Source: Pseudomonas lalucatii
GTDB lineage: Bacteria; Pseudomonadota; Gammaproteobacteria; Pseudomonadales; Pseudomonadaceae
Direction: 5' to 3'
Assembly (NCBI RefSeq): GCF_018398425.1
Contig: NZ_JADPMV010000001.1
Coordinates: forward strand, 2,356,001 to 2,420,000
DNA length: 64,000 nt
The position numbers and the translations under genes are program-made. The first letter of the stretch is position 1, and the number at the start of each line of letters is the position of its first letter. Shown here piece by piece: positions 1 to 7,499 of this stretch. The notes below the pieces were generated by a model. That model had not been told where the DNA came from, ran no database searches, and worked only from the letters and a program-made list of their open reading frames with translations.

Positions 1-1
1 C

Positions 2-118
2 ACCGAATGGCACCCGACGCTCTATCTGCCGGTAACCATCACCGAGCCCGGGCGCGTGCTGCGCTTCGAATACGACGCTCAAGGCAACCAGCTAAGCCAA
101 ACCATTTCCGAACGTTGA
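2..118 (+). CDS. C-terminal end of an upstream RHS/YD-repeat protein (partial)
   Basis: An open frame enters from the left edge and stops with TGA at 116-118. The visible 38 residues include LPVTITEPGRVLRFEYDAQG, which matches the linker and YD-repeat unit found in RHS proteins. The next RHS gene starts only 17 bases downstream, so this is probably the first part of a two-gene RHS locus. Whether it carries a PAAR or other delivery domain cannot be seen because its start lies outside the window. Confidence 0.75.
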   Translation, partial: TEWHPTLYLPVTITEPGRVLRFEYDAQGNQLSQTISER

Positions 119-135
119 TCAGAAGGAACTGACCG

Positions 136-2907
136 ATGAACACTTTGCATCGCGCAAGCCTGCTCGCGCTGGCGCTGACAGCGGCACTGGGGGCGTCCAG
201 CGCCCAGGCCAGCGAACGCAGCTGGAGCTACAGCTACAACAGCCAAGGCTTGATCGAGACCGCCGACGGCCCGCACACCGATGTGCAGGACGTCACCACC
301 TACGCCTACGACGCCCAGGGCCGCCTGACCCAGGTGACCAACGCCCTCGGCCATATCACCCAGCTGTCCAACTTCGACAACTACGGCAACCCGCAGACCC
401 TGACCGACGCCAACGGCGTCACCACCGACCTGAGTTACAGCCCGCAGGGCTGGCTGGCCTCGGTCAGCACCGCCGGCAGCACCACTGCCTTCGAGCACGA
501 CGCCGTGGGCCTGATCACCAAGGTCACCCGCGGCGACGGCAGCTGGCTGAGCTACACCTGGGACGGCGCGCGGCGCCTGACCAAGATCAGCAACAACCTC
601 GGCAAGACCGTCGAGTACGACCTCGACCCCATGGGCAACCGCACCGCCCAGCGCCTCAAGGATGCCTCGAACAACCTGACCCAGCAGCAGACCTGGGTCT
701 ACGACGAACTGGGCCGCCTGCTGCGCGCCGTCGGCGCCGCCGGGCAGACCAGCCGCTACCAGTACGACCTCAACGACAACCCGAGCGCCAGCACCAACCC
801 GCGCCAGTTCAGCCACAGCCAGGCCTATGACGCCCTCGATCGCCTGGTGAGCAACACCGACCCGCTGGGTGGCGTCACCACCCTGGCCTACGACGGCCAG
901 GACAACCTCACCGAGGTCAAGGACCCGCGCGGCGTCACCACCCGCTATGTGTATGACGGCCTCGGCAACCTCACCCAGCTGATCAGCCCGGACAGCGGCA
1001 CCACCACCTACAGCCACGACGCCGCCGGCAACGTGATCAGCAAGACCGACGCCAACGGCGTGGTCACCACCTACAGCTACGACGCGCTGAACCGCCTCAC
1101 CGGCCGCCAGTACCCGGCCAGCCCGGCGCTCAACGTGCAGTACCACTACGACATGACCGCCGAAGGCAACCACGGCATCGGCCGCCTCACCGCCGTGCAG
1201 GACGCCAGCGGCGTGCTCGGCTACCGCTACGACGCCCGCGGCAACCTGGTCGAGCAGATCCGCTCGGTGGCGGTGGGCGGCGTCGACCAGTACGACCGCC
1301 TCGGCTACGCCTATGACGGCGCCAACCAGCTGACCCGCATCGACTACCCCCTGGGCCTGAGCGTGCTCTACCCGCGCAACGCTGCCGGCCAGGTGCGCGA
1401 GGTGCAGCTGCAGGTGGGCAGCAACCCGCCCAGCGCCTTCGCCGGCGCCATCGCCTACCTGCCCTTCGGCCCGCTCAGCAGCCTGACCTGGGGCAACGGC
1501 GTCAGCCTCAGCCGCACCTTCGACCAGGACTACCGCCTCAGCCAGCAGACCGTGGCCGGCTGGAACAGCAGCTACGGCTACGACGCCAACGGCAATATCG
1601 AAACGCTGGGCAGCAGCCTGCTCGGCGACCTCAACTACCGCTACGACGCCCTCGACCGCCTCACCGCGGAGCACAAGGCCGACCTAGAGCAAGGCTACAG
1701 CTACGACGCCGTGGGCAACCGCAACGGCAAAACCGTCACCCCCATAATCAATGGCCAGGCGCAGGCCGGCAGCACCCACACGTACCAGTACGCGGCCAAC
1801 AGCAACCGCCTGAGCGAGATCGACGGCCTGGCGGTACTCAGCGACGCCGCCGGCAACCTGACCCAGGACCGCGCCGAGCGCGAACTGGACTACGACGCGC
1901 AGAACCGCCTGACCCGGGTGAAGCTCGCCGGCAACATCGTGGCCGAGTTCCGCTACAACGCCCTCGGTCAGCGCACCCACAAGCTCGGCGCCGACGGCAC
2001 CACGGTGTTCCTCTACGGCCCGGACGGCCAACTGCTCGGCGAAGAGCGCTACGACGCCCAAGGCGCCAAGCTCAGCGGCCAGTTCTACATCTGGCTCGAC
2101 AGCCTGCCCCTGGGCGGCATCACGGTGAGCTACGACGGCCAGGGTGGCGTCGCCAGCAGCACGCCGTTCTACCTGCACAGCGACCACCTCAACACCCCGC
2201 GCCTGGCCACCAGCCAGAGCCAGCAGGGCGTGTGGCAGTGGCAATCGGATGCCTTCGGCGTGGGCCAGGCCAGCGGCAGCCTGACGATGAACCTACGCTT
2301 CCCAGGGCAGTACTTCGATCAGGAGAGCGGGCTGCACTACAACTACTTCCGCGATTACGACCCGCAGACCGGGCGCTACGTCGAAAGCGATCCGATTGGG
2401 CTCAGGGGTGGGTTGAATACATACGGCTATGTCTATGGAAACCCGCTGAAGTATTCTGATCCTAAAGGCCTTGCAGTAGCAGCGCTTTGCTTTGTCCCTG
2501 GCATAGGTTGGACCACATGCGCCGTAATAGCCGAAGCAGCAATCTCGGCATGTGCTTATGTAGGCACAGCAGTTGGAGGAGCTCTACTTGGCGGCTATCT
2601 AGCGAATGAGGCCGCGCAGGATGGTGATGGCGAAGGCAACACCAACCCGTATGCTGGCCCCGTAGATGAGCCGGTGATTGTTGTTGATGAGAACGGAAAT
2701 GCAATTCCCGTTGAGCCTGGACAGAGCGTCAACAGCTCCCCGAATGGCGACTACCAACAAGTCGTGGGTGCAGATGGCAGACCAACAGGAGACCGACTAG
2801 ACCGAGGAGGGCACCGGAATCAGTCCGACCCTCGCGCTCAGGGGCCCCATGGACACAGGCCAGGAGTGACAACTCCTGATGGCAATCCTCACCTACCGAT
2901 ATATTAA
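136..2907 (+). CDS. RHS/YD-repeat polymorphic toxin with Sec signal peptide
   Basis: This 923-residue protein starts with a Sec-type signal (positive MNTLHR, hydrophobic stretch, Ala-rich cleavage region near residues 22-26). Residues about 30-700 are YD repeats of the form YDxxGRLxxxxxxxG, the shell that encloses toxins in RHS proteins. The RHS-associated core is at about 721-779, from RFPGQYFDQESGLHYNYF to YSDPKGL; the DPxGL-type motif marks the usual self-cleavage point. Residues 780-923 are a variable tip: a hydrophobic stretch (about 783-820), an acidic linker, then a domain with GGH, DPRA and PHGHRPG motifs. The tip is lower in GC than the core, as expected for exchanged toxin ends. There is no PAAR domain. 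The toxic activity is inferred from family architecture and I cannot name it. A two-base gap precedes the likely immunity gene. Confidence 0.85.
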   Translation: MNTLHRASLLALALTAALGASSAQASERSWSYSYNSQGLIETADGPHTDVQDVTTYAYDAQGRLTQVTNALGHITQLSNFDNYGNPQTLTDANGVTTDLSYSPQGWLASVSTAGSTTAFEHDAVGLITKVTRGDGSWLSYTWDGARRLTKISNNLGKTVEYDLDPMGNRTAQRLKDASNNLTQQQTWVYDELGRLLRAVGAAGQTSRYQYDLNDNPSASTNPRQFSHSQAYDALDRLVSNTDPLGGVTTLAYDGQDNLTEVKDPRGVTTRYVYDGLGNLTQLISPDSGTTTYSHDAAGNVISKTDANGVVTTYSYDALNRLTGRQYPASPALNVQYHYDMTAEGNHGIGRLTAVQDASGVLGYRYDARGNLVEQIRSVAVGGVDQYDRLGYAYDGANQLTRIDYPLGLSVLYPRNAAGQVREVQLQVGSNPPSAFAGAIAYLPFGPLSSLTWGNGVSLSRTFDQDYRLSQQTVAGWNSSYGYDANGNIETLGSSLLGDLNYRYDALDRLTAEHKADLEQGYSYDAVGNRNGKTVTPIINGQAQAGSTHTYQYAANSNRLSEIDGLAVLSDAAGNLTQDRAERELDYDAQNRLTRVKLAGNIVAEFRYNALGQRTHKLGADGTTVFLYGPDGQLLGEERYDAQGAKLSGQFYIWLDSLPLGGITVSYDGQGGVASSTPFYLHSDHLNTPRLATSQSQQGVWQWQSDAFGVGQASGSLTMNLRFPGQYFDQESGLHYNYFRDYDPQTGRYVESDPIGLRGGLNTYGYVYGNPLKYSDPKGLAVAALCFVPGIGWTTCAVIAEAAISACAYVGTAVGGALLGGYLANEAAQDGDGEGNTNPYAGPVDEPVIVVDENGNAIPVEPGQSVNSSPNGDYQQVVGADGRPTGDRLDRGGHRNQSDPRAQGPHGHRPGVTTPDGNPHLPIY

Positions 2908-2909
2908 CT

Positions 2910-3134
2910 ATGCCTAAATTTAACTACGATGACATCGTTACAGCTTCCAGTGCAGCCCCCTCAAATGCACGTCCAGGGAAAAAGGCTTGGGTTGTTGGGG
3001 TCTTTGAAACTCGAAGAGGTGAGTTTTTAAAGTCTTTTCCGGAAGGAGTTGTATATGTAATTGAGTTCGAGGACGGCACTTCAGCAGAAGTAGCTGAAAT
3101 CCATTTAGAGCTTTACATTGAGCCCCGAAATTAG
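2910..3134 (+). CDS. Small protein, probable immunity protein of the RHS toxin
   Basis: A 74-residue soluble protein begins two bases after the RHS stop codon, so the pair is almost certainly cotranscribed. It has no signal peptide or membrane segment and is AT-richer than the RHS core. The sequence contains AWVVGVFE, GVVYVIEFEDG and repeated acidic residues, a compact beta-rich pattern. In RHS loci the gene directly after the toxin tip normally encodes the cognate immunity protein; that role is inferred from position and size. A terminator follows. Confidence 0.7.
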   Translation: MPKFNYDDIVTASSAAPSNARPGKKAWVVGVFETRRGEFLKSFPEGVVYVIEFEDGTSAEVAEIHLELYIEPRN

Positions 3135-3146
3135 CGAGCACTAGCT

Positions 3147-3186
3147 TAAAAAGGCTGCAACCTGCAAGCGGGTTACAGCCTTTTTT
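3147..3186 (+). terminator. Rho-independent terminator after the RHS/immunity pair
   Basis: GGCTG at 3152-3156 pairs with CAGCC at 3176-3180, with an inner AACC/GGTT stem, followed by TTTTTT. The A-run on the left side mirrors the T-run. Confidence 0.85.
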
Positions 3187-3200
3187 CTATATTCAGCCTT

Positions 3201-3334
3201 GTAGGGCGGGTCATTGACCCGCACTGACCGGTGTTTACCTCCACGCCGTACTGCCGGCTGGCATGGCGGCAATGGGTTTGCTGCTGGCCGGCACAACGCT
3301 CGGCGGGTTACGCCTTTGGCTAACCCCGCCCTAC
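3201..3334. repeat. Intergenic repeat copy A with GTAGGGCGGGT inverted ends
   Basis: The element begins GTAGGGCGGGT and ends with a near-complement, CCCCGCCCTAC. It contains two hairpins: GCGGGTcattgACCCGC near the left end and GCGGGTTAcgcctttggCTAACCCCGC near the right end. A related element, copy B, lies at 3978-4167. The pair brackets the DUF4279-like gene. The rest of 3335-3505 shows no coding potential I trust. Confidence 0.7.
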
Positions 3335-3505
3335 GTCCGTATCAATTCCCCCAGCAGCCCGTTCAGACCTTTTCGGTTCAAGGTTTCAGGTTGTACTGGT
3401 ACGGCGTTCAAGTTGGTGCAGCACCTACAGGTGTAGGGGCCGGATGATTTAATACGGCCTGCTGGTTAAGGTTGATACTGTTCCAGGGGCTGACAAGGAG
3501 CCACT

Positions 3506-3916
3506 ATGAGCACAACACCTAATAAGGTTAAAACAGTAGCTTTATGCTTGCGTGGATTTGAGCTGACGCCTGAACAAGTGGAGTCTGCAACAGGGAGGAA
3601 AGCCTCTGAAACTGGTACTCGTGGTGAACCAGTTAAGCCAGGGGTAAAAAGTCTATTGAAGCGCTCATTTGTCAGATTTTCAGTGCAGATCCCTAATGGC
3701 TGCCGAATTGATGAGCTGATTCCAGCACTTTGGACTCACCTTGGCGGCATTGAGCGAATTCGAGAAGCCAGAGATATCATTAAGCCCGAGTATCTAGAAG
3801 TAGACTTAGTGCTTCCCGTTAAGAACTCTGATGAGCAAGAAGGTGGTTTCATACCCCCTTCAACCATTACCGAGCTTAGCCTTTTGGGAGCGTCTTTATC
3901 TTTCCAGTTTCTTTAG
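3506..3916 (+). CDS. DUF4279-like protein, possible orphan immunity protein
   Basis: This 136-residue soluble protein has a good ribosome binding site (AAGGAG) ahead of ATG. The pattern fits DUF4279: an N-terminal strand VALCLRGFELTPEQV, a GxxxxxxxxxGEP segment, a helix with LIPALWTHLGG, and a closing GGFIPPSTITEL followed by alternating hydrophobics. The gene has clearly lower GC than the chromosome and is bracketed by two related repeats, both suggesting acquisition. It follows an RHS toxin/immunity locus, so an orphan immunity role is possible, but that is inference from position only. Confidence 0.65.
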   Translation: MSTTPNKVKTVALCLRGFELTPEQVESATGRKASETGTRGEPVKPGVKSLLKRSFVRFSVQIPNGCRIDELIPALWTHLGGIERIREARDIIKPEYLEVDLVLPVKNSDEQEGGFIPPSTITELSLLGASLSFQFL

Positions 3917-3940
3917 ATTTATAGATACAGCTCTCACCTG

Positions 3941-3967
3941 ACGCCGGCCTCGTGCCGGTGTCTTTTT
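3941..3967 (+). terminator. Terminator of the DUF4279-like gene
   Basis: ACGCCGGC pairs with GCCGGTGT around a CTCGT loop (one G-T pair), followed by CTTTTT. Confidence 0.8.
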
Positions 3968-3977
3968 ATGCAGCCTT

Positions 3978-4167
3978 GTAGGGCGGGTCATGCCCCGCGC
4001 TGATCGATCTTCGGGTTAATGCGTTATTGCGTATGTCCGAATTTGATCTGCGTGGGGGGCGGGTTAAACCGATAGTTTTGGATTGTCGCCTGACACGGCG
4101 GCCGCGCAATTTTGGCGTTGGCCACACCATCGCTCGGCGGGTTACGCCTTCGGCTAACCCGCCCTAC
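3978..4167. repeat. Intergenic repeat copy B
   Basis: Same outline as copy A: GTAGGGCGGGT at the left, GCGGGTTAcgccttcggCTAACCCGC hairpin and CCCGCCCTAC at the right. Both copies are preceded by CAGCCTT and share the GCTCGGCGGGTTACGCCTT block. The interiors differ in length and sequence. Confidence 0.7.
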
Positions 4168-4192
4168 GGTTCTCATGAAAAAGGGGGCGGAT

Positions 4193-5149
4193 TTATTTAG
4201 CCCCTTTTCCAGTCGCCCCCTTGTCCATTCCGGCTGCAAGGCTCGGCCACGATCCCTCCCTCGGATAGGCCTTCTCGAAGAACTCCACAAATGCGCGCAC
4301 CTTCGCCGGCAGGTAGCGATTACCCGGATAGACCAGCATCAGCGGCAAGGCCTCAACCGAATGCTCGGTCAGGAATGGCTGCAACTGGCCACTTGAAATG
4401 GCGCCCTGCACCAGCGGCTCCGGGACATGGGCCACCCCGAGCCCGGCGGCCGCCGCGGCGATCGTGGCGTCCAGGGAGGTGAGCCGCAGCCTTCCCCGAG
4501 GCGTAAAGGCGACCCGTTTGCCGCCCTCCTCGAACGGCCAGTCACAGCCACGCCGGGTCGAGGGCGAGACGAACTGGATGCAATCGTGGCGGCCCAGATC
4601 CGCGATGCGCGCCGGTATGCCGCGCCCTGCGAGATAGCTGGGTGCCGCGCAGGTCAGCCAGCGCACGCTGGTCAGCTTTCGCGCGACCAGATCGGCGTCC
4701 GCTGGAACTCTGCCGCTGCGCAGCGCGCAGTCGATGCCCTCCTCGACCAGATTGACCATGCGATCGGTGATGATCACATCCACTGAGAGATCGGGGTAGC
4801 TCGCCATGAACTGCGCAAGATTCGCAAAGAACGCCAGGGGCACGATGGACTGGGCGACCGACACCCGCAGGCGACCACGGGGCAGTGAGCGCCCGCTGGA
4901 GAGGTTGTCTTCGGCTTCCGCGATCTCACCCAGAATGCGCACGCAATCCTGGTAATAGGCTTGCCCCTCTTCGGTCAGACCGAGTCGCCGCGTGGTGCGG
5001 TTCAACAGGCGTACGCCCAGACGCTGCTCCAGTTGCGCGACGGCGGTGGTGACCGACGCCCGGGAGGTATTCAGATTATCGGCGGCACGCACGAAGGCGC
5101 CGTGTTCGACCACCCTCACGAATATCCGCATGCAGGCCAGCTGGTCCAT
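4193..5149 (-). CDS. LysR-family transcriptional regulator
   Basis: Residues 1-60 form the winged helix-turn-helix (MDQLACMRIFVRVVEHGAF, then SRASVTTAVAQLEQRLG and LLNRTTRR). The rest is the periplasmic-binding-like effector domain, with the usual GRLRVS start and the VDVIITDRMVNLVEEGIDCA segment. I chose the ATG giving MDQLACMR (318 residues); an in-frame ATG seven codons upstream is also possible. It is divergent from the cytochrome pair at 5376, with about 226 bases between, the usual arrangement for a LysR protein and its target. The relatives I recall (AaeR/DmlR-like group) often control nearby oxidoreductases. The inducer is unknown. Confidence 0.9.
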   Translation of the reverse strand: MDQLACMRIFVRVVEHGAFVRAADNLNTSRASVTTAVAQLEQRLGVRLLNRTTRRLGLTEEGQAYYQDCVRILGEIAEAEDNLSSGRSLPRGRLRVSVAQSIVPLAFFANLAQFMASYPDLSVDVIITDRMVNLVEEGIDCALRSGRVPADADLVARKLTSVRWLTCAAPSYLAGRGIPARIADLGRHDCIQFVSPSTRRGCDWPFEEGGKRVAFTPRGRLRLTSLDATIAAAAAGLGVAHVPEPLVQGAISSGQLQPFLTEHSVEALPLMLVYPGNRYLPAKVRAFVEFFEKAYPREGSWPSLAAGMDKGATGKGAK

Positions 5150-5375
5150 CTGATTGTTCCGAATCACCAAATCATCCGTTCAGTGTAATGCTGTTTTTCC
5201 CTCGGCTACGCGCCCATAAAGTGCGCCCACCTGGCCAGCGGAAAGGCGCTGGCAAGCAGACCCCGATCAATGTGGAGAACGCTGCGATGAGCCCAAGCCC
5301 GTGCACTGCCGTTGTGGCAACCAACGCCGCCCAGCAAGGCGGCCTGCTCGGCGCGCGGCGGGCGGCCCCACGGCC

Positions 5376-6440
5376 ATGAAGCGGCGGATCGGAGTGCCCT
5401 GGCGGCTGGCCGCGCTCGGCGCGGCGCTCGGCCTTGCGTCGACCGCGAGCCTCGCGCGACCGGCGACAGACCCGTCGAGCGATCCGCCGGCGCTGCTCAG
5501 CGAAACCGGGCTGTTCGCACCGGGCTCCCGCGCGATCGCCAGCGGCCTGCAGGCCTTCGCGCCGCAATACCCCTTGTGGTCCGACGGCGCCGAAAAACGC
5601 CGCTGGCTGTCATTGCCGCCGGGCTCGGCCATCGATGCCTCGACCCCGGATGCCTGGGTATTCCCCAAGGGCACCCGGCTGTGGAAGGAGTTCGCCTACG
5701 CCGGCCAGCCCGTCGAGACGCGCTTTATCGAGCGGCTGGCGGACGGCTCCTGGCGCTACCTGACCTATATCTGGGCGGCCGATGGCCGGGACGCGGCGCT
5801 GGCCCCGGGCGAAGGCGCGACGCTGGCCGTCGCCGCGGCGCCGGGCGGCCGCTACGCCGTGCCGTCGCGCGATGATTGCCGCGGCTGCCATGAGGCCGGT
5901 CCGGTGCCGGTGCTGGGTTTCAGCGCCCTGCAGCTGTCGCCGGATCGGGATGGGCTGGCACCTCATGGCCAAGCCGTCGAAGCCGACCCTGTCAACCTCG
6001 AGGGGCTGTTGACCCGCGGGCTGCTGCGCGACCTGCCTCGGGGGCTGCTCGACCAGCCGCCGCGCATCGCCGCACGGTCGCCGACCGAACGGGCGGCCCT
6101 GGGCTATCTGCACGGCAATTGCGGCCATTGCCATAACGCGTCCGGACCGCTGGCCCTGCTGGAGCTGAGCCTGACCCAGGGCGCCGGCGCCGCCGCCGAC
6201 GCCGAACGCAGCCTGCGCACCACCGTGGGCCAATTGAGCGAGTCGCGCCTGAACAACCTGGACACCCGCATCGTTCCCGGTGATGCCGCACGCAGCCTGC
6301 TCCTGGCCCGGATGCGCTCGCGCAATCCGGTGCTGCAAATGCCTCCGCTCGGCACGGTGCGGACCGATGCCCAAGCCAACGCCCTGATCGAGCGGTGGAT
6401 CGTCCACGAACTTCCATTCCTACAGGAGAAAACACCATGA
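5376..6440 (+). CDS. Periplasmic diheme c-type cytochrome
   Basis: A 354-residue exported protein. The chosen ATG gives [19 protein letters not shown], a clear Sec signal; the frame stays open further upstream, but that part lacks a signal and looks spurious. Two heme c motifs are visible: CRGCH about residue 168 and CGHCH about residue 248, each with downstream Met candidates for axial ligation (for example LQMPPLG near 320). The organisation resembles the SO_2930-type diheme family with an N-terminal non-heme domain. It overlaps the next cytochrome gene by four bases, so the two are probably translated together and pass electrons in the periplasm. The electron donor is unknown. Confidence 0.8.
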   Translation: MKRRIGVPWRLAALGAALGLASTASLARPATDPSSDPPALLSETGLFAPGSRAIASGLQAFAPQYPLWSDGAEKRRWLSLPPGSAIDASTPDAWVFPKGTRLWKEFAYAGQPVETRFIERLADGSWRYLTYIWAADGRDAALAPGEGATLAVAAAPGGRYAVPSRDDCRGCHEAGPVPVLGFSALQLSPDRDGLAPHGQAVEADPVNLEGLLTRGLLRDLPRGLLDQPPRIAARSPTERAALGYLHGNCGHCHNASGPLALLELSLTQGAGAAADAERSLRTTVGQLSESRLNNLDTRIVPGDAARSLLLARMRSRNPVLQMPPLGTVRTDAQANALIERWIVHELPFLQEKTP

Positions 6441-7015
6441 GAATCGCAAGCGCTGTTCTTCGCCGCGCCTCGGCGCTGTATCTGGCTGTCATGACCAGCG
6501 CCGCGCTGGCGGCGGGCGACACGGGGCAGGCCCAGCCCGAGAACCCGACGACCAGCGTGACCCGCGGCAAATACCTGGTCGATACCTCGGGCTGCCATGA
6601 CTGCCATACGCCCTGGGTCATGGGGCCGGACGGGCCGGCGCCGGACATGAGCCGTGCGCTGTCCGGCCATCCCCAGTCGCTGCAGCTGCCGCCCGCGCCC
6701 AAGCTTCCCGAGGGCCCCTGGCTGGTCAGCATCGCGGCCACCAACACCGCCTATGCCGGCCCCTGGGGCGTCAGCTTCACGGCCAACCTGACGCCGGACA
6801 GGGAAACGGGCCTGGGCAAGTGGACCGAACGCAACTTCATCGAGACCATCCGCACGGGCCGTCACCTGGGGCGCGGACGACCGGTCTTGCCGCCCATGCC
6901 GGTTCAGGTGTACCGAAACATGACGGACGCGGATCTGGGGGCGATCTATGCCTACCTGCAGAGCATTCCGTCGGTGAACAATCGGGTGCCCGCGCCGATC
7001 ACAGCGGAGGAATAA
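6437..7015 (+). CDS. Monoheme cytochrome c
   Basis: This 192-residue protein starts at an ATG overlapping the previous stop (ATGA) behind an AGGAG site. It has a Sec signal peptide ending near ALAAGD, one heme motif CHDCH at about residues 51-55 and a Met-rich PVLPPMPVQVYRNM segment that should supply the axial ligand. The C-terminal DLGAIYAYLQSIP helix is typical of cytochrome c subunits of periplasmic dehydrogenases. Together with the diheme protein it forms a two-gene electron-transfer unit without an obvious catalytic subunit. Confidence 0.85.
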   Translation: MRIASAVLRRASALYLAVMTSAALAAGDTGQAQPENPTTSVTRGKYLVDTSGCHDCHTPWVMGPDGPAPDMSRALSGHPQSLQLPPAPKLPEGPWLVSIAATNTAYAGPWGVSFTANLTPDRETGLGKWTERNFIETIRTGRHLGRGRPVLPPMPVQVYRNMTDADLGAIYAYLQSIPSVNNRVPAPITAEE

Positions 7016-7033
7016 GCCAGTAGCCTGGATATC

Positions 7034-7063
7034 CCCGGTGGACAAGGCTCCGCTTGTCCACCG
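7034..7063. other. Perfect hairpin downstream of the cytochrome genes
   Basis: CCGGTGGACAAG pairs with CTTGTCCACCGG around GCTCCG. There is no T-run directly after it, so it may be a 3' stabiliser or a small repeat rather than the terminator itself. Confidence 0.6.
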
Positions 7064-7097
7064 GGCAGGTAAAACAGCCTTTCTACAGCCCATGGCA

Positions 7098-7136
7098 GCC
7101 AACAAAAAGCCCGCATCGCGCGGGCTTCTTGTTGGC
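7098..7136. terminator. Bidirectional terminator between the cytochrome and fds operons
   Basis: AAGCCCGC pairs with GCGGGCTT, extended by GCCAACAA and TTGTTGGC on the outside. It sits between two convergent operons and can serve both. Confidence 0.85.
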
Positions 7137-7173
7137 TGATGCGCCTGACTGGGCCAGGTCGCTTGAGCGTCGA

Positions 7174-7422
7174 TCAGGCGCTCTTGGCCACCGGCTCGAT
7201 CTCTGCGCGCTGGTCGCGCATCGCCTCCAGGGCAAAGGCGCTGAGGCCTTCGCCGGCGGTGGCGTCGATGTGGGCGTAGAGCGCGACGCGCATCTGCGGG
7301 TCCCACTGTTTCTTCAGGTGCACGGCGAAATCCGCCCGTGCCTGGGCGGGATTCGGCTGGGAAGCGAAGAAGGCGCCGATCTGGTTGGCCATCTTGATCA
7401 GTTGCGTGGCGTTCATGCCCAT
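7174..7422 (-). CDS. fdsD: Formate dehydrogenase delta subunit
   Basis: 82 residues beginning MGMNATQLIKMANQIGAFF; a second in-frame ATG lies two codons in. The helix-rich sequence with FAVHLKKQWDPQMR and MRDQR matches the small FdsD subunit that accompanies NAD-dependent molybdenum formate dehydrogenases, where it helps assembly or activity. It is the last gene of the operon, 77 bases after the catalytic subunit. A GC-rich frame runs through it from 8364, but only the part after this ATG is protein-like. Confidence 0.85.
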   Translation of the reverse strand: MGMNATQLIKMANQIGAFFASQPNPAQARADFAVHLKKQWDPQMRVALYAHIDATAGEGLSAFALEAMRDQRAEIEPVAKSA

Positions 7423-7499
7423 CTGCGAACCCCTGTGTGGTCGAAGAGGTGGAAGAAGTACAGCGGCAGGCCATCGCCAGGATGGCCCGCCGCCGGCGG

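Noticed and set aside
79..1674. Long minus-strand open frame across the RHS gene, rich in Val, Ala and Gly
   Set aside because: It is the antisense shadow of the YD repeats; no ribosome site and composition unlike a real protein.
7423..7499. Possible remnant of fdsC between fdsA and fdsD (one frame reads GDGLPLYFFHLFDHTG)
   Set aside because: Only about 20 codons and no FdhD motif; too short to support.
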